From Musa acuminata AAA Group (Eukaryota > Streptophyta > Magnoliopsida > Zingiberales > Musaceae): DNA of 64,000 nt. A program made the translations under genes and the position numbers. The notes under the pieces were generated by a model. The model made no database searches, was not told the DNA's origin, and saw nothing but the letters and a program-made list of their open reading frames with translations. The DNA is taken from assembly GCF_036884655.1 (NCBI RefSeq), contig NC_088340.1, forward strand, positions 8,372,501 to 8,436,500, given 5' to 3'. Numbering within the stretch: position 1 is the stretch's first letter; each line of letters begins with the position of its first letter. Positions 46,101 through 59,530 of the stretch are shown in pieces.

Positions 46101-49100
46101 ACTCAACTTGTAAAAATGATGTTCCTTCCTAATTTTGTTTAGTATAAGGATATGAAGTTTTGTATTAATTCACAATATAGAATCCTTAGTGCAACTATAC
46201 CATGCTTACTAAAGAAAGGACAATAAAACATCACAACTTGATACATCTCTGGAAAGAGAATATTCGACTAGCTCACTAGACTTAAAATCACAGAAACTTT
46301 GTAAACTAGTTGACTATTGATAGACCTTGTCAGTTAACTAGTTATATCCATGTGTTTAAGAAAAAAATTCTGGTTATCTATAACCACTTTTTATAGAACT
46401 CAAAATAGAAAAATGAAGTAAAAGATGCAAAAGAAAATAATATGGGATTCTACAAGTTTTAAGTACCTAAAGAATCCTGCAGTACTTGTGTAAGTTTGCT
46501 ATTTCTGTATGGAATGTGGGAACTTTTCTGTGCAAGTGCTGAGATAACATCTCCAAGTGCTGACAGTGATCTGTTTATGTGTTGAGCTTCCTTTAATCTA
46601 TCTCCAGTAGCTTCAGACTTATCAACCCTTTCACTTCCAGCAAGATCAACCAGGTGAAGACAACCTCTTAGCTTTGAACCAGAAGCTAATTCTTTCCCTT
46701 GGACATGAATCGTCAAAACACTAGAGAAAAATAGAAAATCCAGTACAACGAATGAGCATCCATGACAGAAGAGAGTAAACTTAAAATTAATAGAAGATGC
46801 ATTCTACGAATTAACAAAGAAGTAAAATATTACAAGTCACATGTGACCAAGTTATCAGTTTCATTTTCAGCACTAACTACATTCCAGCACAATACATTAC
46901 AGGTGACTTGTGATTGTACCTGCCAATGCCGTAGCAGCAATCCTGAAGCTGGTGTTGTGTGAACTATCAAGAGCTATTACACACCAACAATTGGCCAAAA
47001 CATACATTACTATGATAGGGTTAATTACAAGTGTTATTTAGTCTGCTCTAGTAAGAAGATGATACGGTACCTTATCAACTTGCCTTGGGTTTCTATTACA
47101 TGGTTCATATTAAATTTTTCAATCAATGCTAATTGGTTTAGATCAAATTTTAATAGATAAAAATTTTGCACCTAAGAGGTTATCATTGATCTATAATTAG
47201 TTAGTCTAAGGATAAAACAAACTTGTTAATCAATCCTGTCTTATGGATATAATCAGTACATCCACTGACTTTTACAAAGTTGACAAAGACTGTGATTAGA
47301 AACTTATGCATGCAGCTTAGACTTTGGACTTAATTAGATGTCAGCACATGCAACATATTTTTTATTCTTATTGCAGTTCCAACTTGGCTCAAAAAAAAAG
47401 TTTACTGCTGCAGAATTACCATTTTACTGACTGAAAATCATGATTTAGTAGCTATTCCTAAAAAATACCTCATGCAAATGCATAATAATGGCATATGTGA
47501 TCTGTTTAATATAATCTAAGAGCAGGGTTTTGGTCCTGGTAGTTCCATATGATTAAAATCAATTCTAGAATAAAGACCAGTGTAATGTTTCTATAGTGTA
47601 TCAGTTAGGATGATTCTTTGACTGCACCACATAATCAAAATAATGATCCTTTCATAAAATACTCCTTTAGTTCCCCAAAGGACTTGAGAAAAGCAATTTA
47701 ATTCTGAGTTACCTGTGAGAACGGCTGCTGCGTTCATTTAATACAGTAGCTCCCACCACACGATTTCCCTGACCAACTTTCATCAATTCAAGTACATCTT
47801 TAGTACATTTAACTGCAACCAAACTTGCATCTGGAATGTTGAGGCCATTTAATTGAGAATAGTTCCGTATATCTAATGTGTTAGAAGTTATGGACCATCA
47901 AGCATCAACTTCAAATAGATAACAAAATGGTGACTGCTTCTCGTAACATGTTTTCATATAAATGACAAAAGAGCATAGAACTGTCCAATGAGAAAGAAAG
48001 ATAATATATTACTGCTAAGTGTGATCCCGATAACACTATAGGATGAAAGGATATCTTCTATTAGAACCATCCACCACTAAGAGATCTCTCACTTGTTCAT
48101 TGTATATTTCAATCATCTGAACGCTCACTTCATATGAGACGATACCTTGTCTTGATTGTGATATCTCAAATAAGTCATTTAGTGCTCGATAGTTCACACC
48201 CCATGTTTCTTCTGCTGTTATGTCTGGACCACTCTGAGAAGTAAAAGATGGCGACAATGAAAGTGTAGTTTTCAAGATTATGCACGCTTAAAGTAGTACA
48301 CATGTCAGCATTACCCAAAATTTTCAGGCTTAAAAAAGATAAATTTTGCTGCAAAGATTTTAAAAACAGATGTTGTAGTTATATCAGCAAAGTTATTTTT
48401 TTTCGGAAAAGACCTTCTAGATTTTCTGTATACCTAGAGAATAGGATCATAGAGTACATGGTGATTTGAGAACTTCTTTAACTATCAATATCAAGCATTC
48501 CAATCTCAACACCTCAATAAATTCAAAGAGGGAGAAGAAAAAGTATATTCACATTCCTCAGTGTTTCTCGCAAACTAACATCCAGTAAAATCCACTTATA
48601 GGCATGAATAGAATTGTCTTAATGTAAAATTCATAGCTGTTGACAACTTGTTTTGGTTCACACAGCATAACCTCAAAACAAACCAAACAGAATGCACAAA
48701 CAGCTTTTATCTAGAAATGAACTGATCAAACCTTCAAAGGCATAGGAGCACAAAACATGTATATGTTTGTTTATATGCATGCTACTTAATAGTGTTTACT
48801 AAAATATAAATTTGCTGTGCATATAAAAATAGCAATTTAATTTTACCATTGTGTATGTCTTCCCAGATCCTGTTTGTCCATAGGCAAAAATACAAACATT
48901 GTAACCATCCAAAACGGATCTTATCAATGGCTGAGTGTCAGAAAAGATTTCGGCTGTCATAGAAATTCAGTCACATTAAGTCAAACAGTTAGGTATATGC
49001 TAATAAAAAGAAAACATATTATAAACAGTAACCATGAAGAGATAATAAATTAAGTTGAACATTAGCAAACAAAACAATATGAATTTTACTTTGTTTTTAG

Positions 49101-52100
49101 CTGTCAAGTTCATGCTGAGAATGACTAAAAACTAAGAACAATTCAATTAAGAGTGTAACAAGTAAAAAGTGTCATTGTCATTGATATTTGTGCAAGCACT
49201 ATGTATGAATCTTAAAAGCTTCTCTTGTAATCAAGCAAAGAATGAGAATTTTTCTTTCCTTTTCTTCTTTTCATGTTTGGAATGATGAGACATATGACAG
49301 AAAGTTCTTCTAGGCCTAAGCATAACAAATAAAGTCCAAAAATTTAGTGGACATGATTAGTGAACTGAACCCTGATCCTATTCCACAAAACAAGAAGTTT
49401 CATTTGGAAGTCAGCATACACTGGGTGGTGTTTTCTCCAAAGACTTTGTTGAAAGCAAATATCTTCCTTGCATCTTTCCCCTGCTTATTGTGATCCACAA
49501 TTACAATATTTCCATTTTCTCCAATATGCTCAACGGTTGATCTTCTGTCAGATTGCTTTGGTAGGAATGGCCTCACTCGGCAGTATACCCTAATATTACC
49601 TGTGAAGCCATAAAGATTGTAATCTTTATGATAAAAGAGATACTAGTATCTTAAAGCATCAAATTATTACCTTTAAGATCTTGCACTTGATTATAAAGTA
49701 GACGATTTTCTTCAAGCAACTTCAAATATGAAGAACTGTTTAGTTTGAGGCCTTGTACTTGGCATTCTGAGGTGATAACACAGAGCCCAGAAAATAAGCT
49801 AATTGAATAATCTCATCTTAATTAATAAAGAAAAATATCAAGACTTATTTACCAAGCTTTTCGAAGTCCTCGTTCCATTTCTTCTGGCTGCATTCAACTT
49901 CATTTTTAATTTCATGAAAAGACATTTTCAATGTCTAAAAATTCAAAGTTGAAGGTTAGTTACTACTTGTCCACCAATCAGAGTGCTAGGTTACATATAA
50001 AATTACATTATGAAAGAAAGATATCAGGATTACATAGTAAATAATCTGCAAGTTCAGCACAAATTCAAAAAATGTAAAACTACTCATAAATTATGGATTA
50101 GCCTAGTGAATCATCAAAGCAAGTTTTTCTTTGCCGCCCTATATCAGGCTGTATGTACCGGTCCGATAGGGAACCAGCACGTGGACCGCACAGTACCAAG
50201 CAGTCCATAACAGGGGAGCCTATATCAGGTGATACGGGGTCTGTACTGGGTAGAACGATCGGATTTTGACCATCACCGATGAAAGGCTAGGATTTGTTGA
50301 ATTCAAACAGTCCATTTGACCATTTGAACTAGATCTAAGGGGGTTTTTAAACCCTTTCTACCCCCTCATTAGTCTCCTTTCACTCTCTCAAACTCTTCTA
50401 TTCTCTCAATCTCTTTTCGTACTCACATCTTTCTCTCATTCTCACATTTGCATTCTCTTAAACTCCACAAAGTTGTGATTTGTTAATTGGATCAAGTTTG
50501 TGAGGCTAATTTAAGAAGATTAACATCTAAGTTTGAGGAAGAACACTTTGATTATGTAGTGCAAAGATTTTTGTTGATTTATGAGCAGTATTTTATGCAT
50601 GCCACTAAACATTCAGATCATGGAGCTCGATGAGGTACTAGTTGAGTTTATATATGGAAGAGAAAGGGGAAGGCAGTGAATGATTTTGAATAGATACAAT
50701 AGATCCCACACAACGTAGACATAAAGCGGAGCTCATCATATTCCTAGTCATTGTATTATGGAGAATCTTACGGCCAACAACAGTACGATGATAGTTGGTC
50801 ATTGTTCTTCGAGTAGCAGTACATCGATCAATCTTATAATACGAAGTAGCGGATCAGTGATGAAAGTAGAAGTCCAACATTCTCCAACCTCTGCACCAAT
50901 ACATGCCATATTGTACTTAACTCGAGATCCGCCTAGACATGTGGTTCATAATAATCAGACTACGACCATTACCACATTGATGAACCAATGACATATGATG
51001 TATCAGTATACTATATCGTGGGATCAATTTTAAGATTGGGTCCGTCAAACATATCATTTTGATCTATAGATATATAAGATCGAGGACCCCAATCCACTGT
51101 TCGTGGAGTCCTGTCATTCTTTATGGTGGTAGAAATGGATATATCCATCAATTGATCCATTTGATATTTCATTCATTTGAATCTTAATGTCTAACTCGAA
51201 ATCTAACAATTCAAATCATTTCTTTTTAGATTATTCAATTTCAACTGAAGGACAATCCAAAACGTGCCACAAAGCTAAAAAAAGATATATACCATTATTC
51301 TTTCCTAATTTAGAATATTTTTTACTGAAATTATACTAAATTTACATTTATTTCCAACTTAAAAATCCTAATATAAGTTTTTTTTTCTATTTTTAGGTAA
51401 TTTTAGGCATGCCTTGCTATGCCGACACTCGGCACACCAGTACGAGGTAGCACGTATCATGCCGCGCTAACCGACCAACATGTCAATTCGGACTAGTAAG
51501 ACAAACCTTGCATTAAAGTATCTTGATTCATAAAGAATCTGACAATGTTTCTTTAATTAGAAAGCTTATTTATATTGTTATATTCTCCCTGCTAAAATAA
51601 CAAAAACTTTGTGGAATAGTAGTTAATGCTTCTGAATGCTCTTTTCCCCTTTATATTGTTGTCATGTGTTGGAACACAATCCTAAATTAGATTATGTGAA
51701 ATGCACATTCAATGACTGATATCAATATTTTGTACCTTAAGGCGTGAACATATGTAAATTTTGAAGCAAGATGAAGTATAAATAAATTGTTAAACGCTTC
51801 AATTTATTTTTCTATTCTCATTGGGAAAATATAGATATTATTTCATTTATTTATAAAGCATTTGCACATCTTCAAGACATTCTTTGAAGATATTACAAAA
51901 CTACAAGAAAAATTTACAGGACTTGCACACAATCATATATGGTTTACATATCAGTCAAACCGATAAAAGATATGCAATCTTACCTCTAGTTGTTTTTGTT
52001 GATTTTCTAGTTTGACCTCTCTATTTTCCATTAATGAAAAAGATGAATCACAAGTATTTCTTATAAGAAATTTTGAAACAGCTTCCATCAAATGTGCCTT

Positions 52101-55100
52101 TGTCACAGTTTTATTCTGACCCTTCATTGCCTCCTTCAAAAGCAAGCTGAGCTGTTGAAGATATTCACAAAGATCAAGATCTAGCATATAGAAATCTGGT
52201 GCAGGGTAAACTAGTATCCAGTGTCAACGATCTTGAAAATATGTAAAGCAAATCTGTCATCATTCTGATTTTACCTTATCTTTTTGAGATGCAAGAGACA
52301 TATGGAATTCTTTAACAGCCTGATCGAGCACCAAATCAATAAACTACAAAATTTAAAATGAAGAAGTGAATCAGAGTGTTTAAAGTGCTTAAAGACATGA
52401 AGAAAATTGCTAACATAAACATTTTTTTGTGGTCATAGAATTGAGGGATAAAACAGGTGATTAGCAAGAAAAGAGAATTTCAGATAGAACAATCTCTATT
52501 GCAATACAGACAAATAATCCTATGCAAATATTTATCAAGCACTAATCATGGCATCATCACTCAGCCAACTAATTATGCCTCTATTACATCAATGATGCTG
52601 TTATCTAAGAATGTCAATAAAATATCTTTTATAGATTTCCATGTGTATGCTGCAACATTGAATTGATAGAGTACATTGAGAAGTAAGGAAATATTTTAGA
52701 ACCCATGAGGGTAGTTGGGAAAGTGGTTCTGGACAGTGTTTTCTACAGTCTTTCCATCTACAAAAATATGTTTCCTACTCATTTATGGCTTACTTGTGTC
52801 TCCTATCTGTCTTGTAATAGGATGCAACAATGGCAAATAAAAGGTCCTGCATGGGCACCATCATCCATCACTGCCTCCAATCATCAAGCAGCTATGTGAG
52901 ATGGGTAATCCATATGAAAAAGTGTTGCTATTGTGTCTATAATCAGGTCCACATATTAATGCACTTTCAGTCTAGAGGTAAAATGTAAAAAAAAAAACTA
53001 TATAAATAAGTAAACTAAATGAAATTTAAATGATAACACGATGCACTTCCAGCATGTAGGCTACATATGCCATTATAGTTATATTGCATAAGGTTGTAAA
53101 TAGATAACACAATTCAAAATTTTTACAGTCATAGGACATGAGAGCCCATTTAAAATGTTCTCAGTTTATTCAACTCTCCCATAATTTAGATTCATTGGGG
53201 CGAAAGAGAATATCTACCAAAGTGTCTTTGCTTCTTGACCAATTTAATGGTTGGCATGCTAGTCCTAATTTGTTAGGTTTTGTACGCGTGCCCCAATCAT
53301 AATACTTGTAAATTTTAATTCCTTTTCTAGACTGAGAATGGTTTCAAGCAATTATCATGAAACATAACATTCGTTTCTCATGTATAGCATAGTAAAAGAT
53401 CAATTGCGGAGAACTATATTATCTTATCAAAAATTGATGAAGAACATAGAACATTGTCTTATGCACACACTGAAAGAACTAATTATAGCCACAAACAAGC
53501 AAATATTGGCATAGTTATCAATAAATGTAATCAAAGCCATCAATCATCTCAATTTTTATGTTCTATGTGAGATATGCACAATATCTTCCTGCAATAGAAT
53601 CAAATATGTAGCTATAAAAGTTGCAAATTCCTGCTATGGAAAGCACCAGATAGATGAGAAGCATACAGATTTAAGAATCTGATAAAACAAACATGACCGA
53701 GTCTAATTTATAGTGTCAATCATCATGCCATCTTGAGTTGCTCTAGAAATTGTGTTAAATATTAGTCTAGTAGTCTGAAAACACAATCAAGCATATTCAA
53801 CAAATTTGCATTTCTATTACTATAGAAAAGAATTTTATCTGGAGATAAGAAATCTAAGAGTCATGTCACATAGAAACACGCACTACCTCACCTACCATTT
53901 CTACCATGGGAAAGTCTTCAGCATCACCACACTCTGCAAGGAAAGCTTTTAAAAGTTGGATGCCAAATTGGTCAAAGAGGATATTAAGGGCATTAGAAGT
54001 TTTGGACTCTTCTAGGGTGGCTTCAGCAACCAGATGTAGAAATTCAGAAAATTGTTGGTTGTTCTGCAAGCTATAATCATCTGCTGGCTCATCTGAACTT
54101 CCACCACCAAGAAAAGAGGATTGCAACCTCTGGCTTAATGTTGTGATCTTGACAAGCCCACCATACCTCCAGACACCAACTCCACCAGCTAGTTTCCACT
54201 CATGATATCCTTTGAGACAAAGGATACAATCCACAACCTTGTTTGATGAGCCACCCTGTCCATGAATGCCAATTAGATACAAATGCATTTTTCTGTTCAA
54301 ATATGTACATCTTGATTCTTCAATATTAAAAAACAGAGTTTCAAATGAAGTGGCAAGATTATTAATTGATAACATAGTTATCGAGTAAATGTACCTTTTC
54401 TAAATCTGATGCTTCAAATGTCAGCAGCTTCATGTCCCCAACAGCAACAAGAAAGTTCAACATGTTCTCAAAATATTGAATCGCAGATTGAGCTGCTGCA
54501 TCAGTCGACTGAATAGTAATAACAGGATTCTCTACAACCTTTTACCAAACCAAACAAGCATCCCTTTAGGAGTCAGGCATTTCAAATATCATTTAACGAA
54601 TATCAAACAAACAGAACCATAGAATATAGTTTACTAGATAAAAAATCTATACCTTTTTCCCCATTATTCACAAACTTGACGTCATTATGCACATCTAAAT
54701 TAGTACTTAAGCAATCCACAACCAGATCGTGGATGGAACCGGAATTGAGAACGAGAGCATCGCAGCCGAAAGTAAGCGGTTTGTGAAGAGAAAATATTTG
54801 GGCGAACCTTTGGGACAGCGCCGGGATTGACTCGGTTGAGGACGTTGCAGAGGATCAGGCCATTGCGCAGAGCGAGGCAGAATTCCTCCTCCGTGGGTTT
54901 TTCCGGCAGGGTTTCCGACGCTCCCTGGTCCATTTGCCGCATCCATTTCGCTGCTTGATATCTTCTTGAAGCTAATTTTCATTAAAAAGGAAATAAGCAT
55001 TAGAAATCAATTCCAAGTAATACAAGCACAAAGAGGACGGAGGATAAGAGAAACGACGAAGAAGAACAAGGCTCCTCTCTTGGCGTCGCTTTGTGAGAGG

Positions 55101-55366
55101 ACAATGTTTCCCGAGTCTTGTCTTCCCGACTCGGGAAGCGGCCCCGTTCCCGACAATGTATGTCTATCCTACATATCTGACATCAATGGCTACTAAATTT
55201 ACATCACAAAGATTTAGTGTTGGTCCAAAGTCAAACGCTTTATTACGTCATCCTTGACATTAAGATCTTACGTAAAAATTGAAGATGCCTCACGAGATCA
55301 CTCTACTATGATCATATTCCGTCTTCGGCATTTATTCATAAAAAAATTATCACATTCTTAATTATT

Positions 55367-55406
<40 letters not shown>

Positions 55407-56537
55407 CAGGTAGGATTCGAAAATCTAACGATTTAAGCTAAGGCACACTTCACAGGTGTAAATTCAGTAATCGAATTAAATAAAAATTTGAGAAAATCCA
55501 AAAGAGAAAGAAATGAAGTTTAACTATAGCCACTACAGTCAACATTTTAACTAGACTTTTGTTGACAATACATGCGGTCTCTAATCAGAATTGTATGCTT
55601 GTGACTGTATAGTCTAAATCTGTGTTGAAAAAATAATAATGATATTTATTTTCCTTTATGATAAGCAAGTAGGTTTCTAGGTTCAGTAATAACATGTGAA
55701 CCAAATAAAGTCTGGGGGGGCCATTTGGCACTACCTCTGTTTCTTTTACATGAAAACAATAAATGAAGAATCGATAAAAGTATTTACTGCCATTTTTATT
55801 TTTTTCTAAGCATTTGTATCAACTCCTGATGGTCTCAACAACACCTGAGCTTTGGATCTTATGAACATTAATTCTGTACTTTTTACAGTTGTGTTGAGCC
55901 AGAAAAGTACTTGCATTCATGCAAAAAAATAAATTAAGGTCCATTTGAAGGATAATATTTTACTTTTTCAAGCACTAGAAGACAGATCTACACACACACA
56001 AAAAAAAATTATTGATATGAAAACACAACCATTCTTCAGGCGATTTTTACGAAGCAACAGCAGAGCAGTAACTAAACACCACTCTCTTGATCGTAGAATA
56101 AAACAAACCGACGAAATCCTTGCTTTTCGTGATAAGTATGTTTTAATCGCATATATATCCTTCTAGCGGAAAATAATTTACCACCAAAGATGCTAAAGTT
56201 GCCACTAGCAGCTCTTTAGGTCTTGATCCAGTGAGCATCATTGCTTCTGATCTTAATAGATCCATTTGCCATGTAGTTTCTACTATCTGAGATCTGATTT
56301 GCTTCCACACTCGTTCCCAGTGCAGCAAAGCATCAACAGAGCAATGTGACCAGAGATGTCTCAGGTTGTGCGATCACAGCTTTATATATGTGCAAGATGT
56401 GGAAAGAGAGGCTAGTAATGCATACCAGCTTCTTCTGCCTTCCTAATAGCCAGCTCGTCGGTGATGCTCTGATCAGCTCTGAGCTCCTTCAGCCCCCGTC
56501 CTCCTCGCAGTCCTATAATCTTTCCTAACAGCGCCAT
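43158..56537 (-). CDS. Kinesin-14 with calponin-homology domain (KCH type)
   Basis: Minus-end-directed microtubule motor that can also bind actin through its CH domain. Seventeen exons, in transcript order: 56537-56426, 54971-54808, 54538-54395, 54255-53896, 52343-52275, 52151-51984, 49934-49853, 49766-49671, 49599-49420, 48953-48847, 48233-48055, 47877-47713, 46720-46467, 45946-45783, 45698-45522, 44037-43418, 43311-43158. They join in frame to 1064 residues. The CH domain spans about 38-150 ([27 protein letters not shown]), followed by coiled coil and the neck [14 protein letters not shown]. The motor runs about 399-748 with P-loop GQTGSGKT 484-491, switch I NERSSRSH 601-608 and switch II DLAGSE 634-639. 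A basic Ser-rich tail follows. The start ATG at 56537 precedes RKAEEAASRRY, a family hallmark; an in-frame ATG at 56696 would add 53 residues of low-complexity sequence. One intron is of AT-AC type. Confidence 0.93.
47878..48054 (-). other. U12-type AT-AC intron in the kinesin motor domain
   Basis: Read on the minus strand the donor is AATAGAAG|ATATCCTTT, a perfect U12 AT-AC 5' splice site, and the intron ends ...TCCATAACTTCTAACAC|ATTAG. TCCATAAC differs from the U12 branch consensus TCCTTAAC at one base, and its adenosine lies 10 nt before the intron end, the distance expected for the minor spliceosome. Only this 177-bp AT-AC cut restores the kinesin reading SNRRLDIRN. Using the nearby cattag acceptor as a GT-AG style site breaks the frame. 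Confidence 0.85.
50119..51511. mobile_element. Possible DNA-transposon-like insertion in kinesin intron 6
   Basis: About 1.4 kb of more GC-rich sequence sits in an otherwise AT-rich 2-kb intron. Its ends are imperfect inverted repeats (GCAAGTTTTTCTTTGCC and, in reverse complement, GCAAGGTTTGTCTTACT; 12 of 17 match), flanked by atcaaa and attaaa. Inside is a decayed frame reading [20 protein letters not shown] before a stop (from about 50752). I do not recognise the family. Boundaries are tentative. Confidence 0.4.
55370..55401. repeat. (TA)n microsatellite in kinesin intron 1
   Basis: About 16 AT dinucleotides. Confidence 0.9.
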
Positions 56538-58150
56538 TGCAGTCCTCCTCCTCCTCCTCCTCCTCTCCTTCTCCTGCTGCGAGGTGGCAATGGAGATCTG
56601 AAGCTCGCTGTTTGCAAGCGCGAACGCAGAGAAGAAAGGGATGGGAGAAGAAGAAGGAGGAGAGCAGAGTTCTCGTGTTATGTGTGGGGGAGACACATTT
56701 GAAAACTCAACGGTGGGTTTCTTTAATCGGCTTCACAGTGTTGGAGAATCTGGCAGTTGTTGAACTCGATTCGCATCTGCTCTCGCTGCTAGATCAGCGA
56801 ACAGCGGTTCGGACTTACGGAAGGCCGAGAAATTTCGACGTGTGTCCCACGCGAGCATCAGTTTTTGAAAACCATGCAACCTGAATGTGCCACGTGTGCG
56901 GTGACTTCGATGTCACGTGATCCGAGATCAGCAGTGTACGTATTCTTTTCTGAAGTGTAATAAATGCCGTTTGCAACCCGTTAACCTGCGATTCACTACG
57001 GCTAGAGGGGGGCCCAGCGGCCCCCAACTGCTATCTCCAATCACTAAGCAGGTTGGTGACACGGTCAAGCACCAATGGGTACGTAGAAGGTTTGGTGGGA
57101 CCGCCGTGAGAATAAGCGGGTCCACGGGATCGAGAACGACACCGCGGGCTCGTGGGTTTGAAAAGATCGACCGTTGGCATCCTGTGCACGTTAGGATTTT
57201 AACTAACTTAAACTAATTCTACTTGAGAATGTTAACTACAGACATCTCTAAGATGATAAAAAGAGAGACACCTCTAAGACGATATAAAGACAAGGGTGTT
57301 TCTCATCCTTTAAGAATTATTAGATAGGGTCTGAGTGTGAATTTATCTAAATTTGATTTAAAACCTCCTTAAATCATGTAAATATAGAAATAATAAATTT
57401 TTAACCAAAAACATGAGAATATTAGTGGAATAATAGAATCGGGAGTCATTTTTGGTCATCACATCTATCAGTCGATGCCCAATTAAAATTAAAATTGATG
57501 ATAAATCCCTCGGATGTGAGAGGGTAAGACATGCATATATGTATGGAGGTAGATTTGTCCCAACCCCTCAAGCAAGGGTTGTGGATTGGGGAGAGTGTTT
57601 TCAAGTATGCTCGTGATTGAGGCTTGATCACTTCCTTTCACCTTTAAAAGGAAAAATTAAAGTTTATCACCTTATGTATATGTTAATGATATGCTGTTAA
57701 GAGGCTTTGACTAGTCAAAAAATTAATCTAATTAAAAAACATTTCCTCAATCCATTAGTAGAGTCATAGGAGAACCATTTGCTTCAAATTTAATATGAAT
57801 GATGGGACATACCTATTAAAATACATTTATACTTATACAGTCCATAAGAAAATCTCATATTCCCTTTATAAGAGTATGTTTAAGAGTGTTGACAGCAAAC
57901 TTATTACTCGACAATGCTACCTTCTTTCTCAAGGTTATTCTTTGAGACAATCGATGGCAATTGTCATAAGTAAGGTTTACAAGCTTCAAGAAGAAAGCAA
58001 CAAGGACAACCATGTGAGACTCATTAGATTATGTAGTGATGACCACCAAAAGGAAAGCAGTCAAAAAGTATACGTGTAATTTAAATAGCCTGTCCAACAT
58101 TATTCCACCCTTGGCACACAATAACACACGAATAAACCAGCAAGACAAAA
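56538..58150. other. Kinesin promoter region and spacer
   Basis: The kinesin 5' UTR on the minus strand includes a (GGA)n-type purine run at about 56541-56565. About 56700-57220 is GC-richer, with the near-palindrome ggggggcccagcggccccc near 57006. 57220-58150 is AT-rich with no supported gene; a 94-codon frame at 57795 has no recognisable domain. Confidence 0.5.
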
Positions 58151-58722
58151 CTACATGATGGGACAAGAATATGGACTGGGAGTACTGCAGCCGTGTTCAT
58201 AGAACACCACCGGCGGACATGGAGGGTAATTGGAATAACATGGCCACCCAACCTCCACTCCCTTCACCACCGGTGGTGGCTTTTCTGGCTCAGTCTTCGC
58301 TTTCACTTCCTCTACTTTGACTATATACGCATGCCCTACTTTCTTCCTCAGGGTGCACGTCAAGTCAGCGGGATCGACGCCATCTCCGACGAGCACCAAC
58401 TGATCCTTGTCCTCCCCTTCCACTGCGACTGAGTCAACCCCTTCTGTCATAGGATCACAAAAAACTTGGATTCAGCCATCCGTAATCGAGTAAGTCGTAC
58501 TATATGCTCATCTGATTAGTTTCAGCAACATATATACCTGCTGAAGCAACAAGCCGCATTGCTTTGGAGCGGCATTTGTTGCAGTTTATCTGCACTTTGA
58601 TCACTATCTTTTGCTGCAATGACGAGGCTATTGATTTGAGCACGGAAAATATTTTATCTCATTTGCGAAAAGAATCAAGCAAAACCAAACAACATACTAT
58701 TGGATGTGGGGCATACCTTCAT
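58151..58722 (-). CDS. HIPP-type heavy-metal-associated isoprenylated protein
   Basis: Small metal-binding (HMA/ATX1-like) protein of the plant HIPP family, thought to handle copper, zinc or cadmium and attach to membranes by a lipid anchor. Exons 58722-58717, 58613-58538 and 58443-58151 give 124 residues. Exon 1 is a micro-exon with only Met-Lys. The HMA fold covers about 3-72: MKQKIVIKVQ, then INCNKCRSKAM with the metal-site pair CNKC, EGVDSVAVEGEDKDQLVLVG, and KKVGHAYIVKVEE. A Lys/Glu/Pro linker follows, then a Pro/Tyr/Cys-rich tail ending CPIM, a CaaX box for farnesylation. Splice sites gtatgc/attgcag and gtatat/atgacag are good and all phases fit. A TATA box lies 96 bp upstream. Metal specificity is not readable from sequence. 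Confidence 0.9.
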
Positions 58723-58817
58723 GCTTCTGTCTCTTGATGACGGAGAAGAGACTGATGTATCTGTGTTTGATCCAAATGAGAAGAATTCGATGACTATGGC
58801 GAAGAAGAGAAGACAGC

Positions 58818-58827
58818 TATTTATATA
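58818..58827 (-). promoter_or_regulatory. TATA box of the HIPP gene
   Basis: On the minus strand TATATAAATA, 96 bp before the ATG at 58722, a near-perfect plant TATA element at the expected distance. Confidence 0.7.
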
Positions 58828-59530
58828 CACGATGTCGTCACTGTTGTTCGTCGATATAAAAAGACCAAGAAGGCACTATTACAACCAAGTCAATGCATAT
58901 TATTTAAGTCAAGACAATTCAAAAGTCGTCGATCAGCTTCCAGACCTCGTTGACTCTAAGCAGGAACATGCAGAGCATGAGCTTCAACACATACAACTAC
59001 CACAATAACCGCGTGAAGAAGTCTGAATTCTCCACTTGAGAACTCAGTCCGTTGAGTGCATAAAAGAAAGACCAAGTGTTGACTAAAATTAATGGTTGCA
59101 ATCCCTTCCAAGATGGTTCGTAGCGTGGAATTAATTACAAGTAGACCCGAAAAGTCAAAGCACGTACTGGAGGTTGACGTAGTGATTGACCGTGTGCACT
59201 CTTCATCTTGGCCCACACTTGGGACTCGTTGGTTCCGATCTGATTCGTTTGACCCGGTGGGTAAACCAGTTCGGAGAAGGTTGACTTTGACCCGTTTTGG
59301 GTGGATCGGCTTGCGGTGCGAAATCTTGTACTGTGGTATATGGGCCTTTTGGGCTACAGGCCCAAGTGCCGGAGTTTCTGAAAATAGACAAATAGGCACC
59401 TTCTATTAGTGGCATATATCGTCACCGTCTGCACACTCGACGTCCTTTACTACTATCTTCAGTTTCTTCCATCGGCCACTCACCACCAACGCCGCCCTGC
59501 CATCGGAGACGGTGGCGGACCTTCATTCTC

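Noticed and set aside
47713..48060. GT-AG or cattag-acceptor model for the kinesin intron at 47878-48054
   Set aside because: Joining at cattag after AATAGAAG shifts the frame into a stop within about 20 codons, and there is no GT donor at the exon end; the AT-AC model gives the conserved protein.
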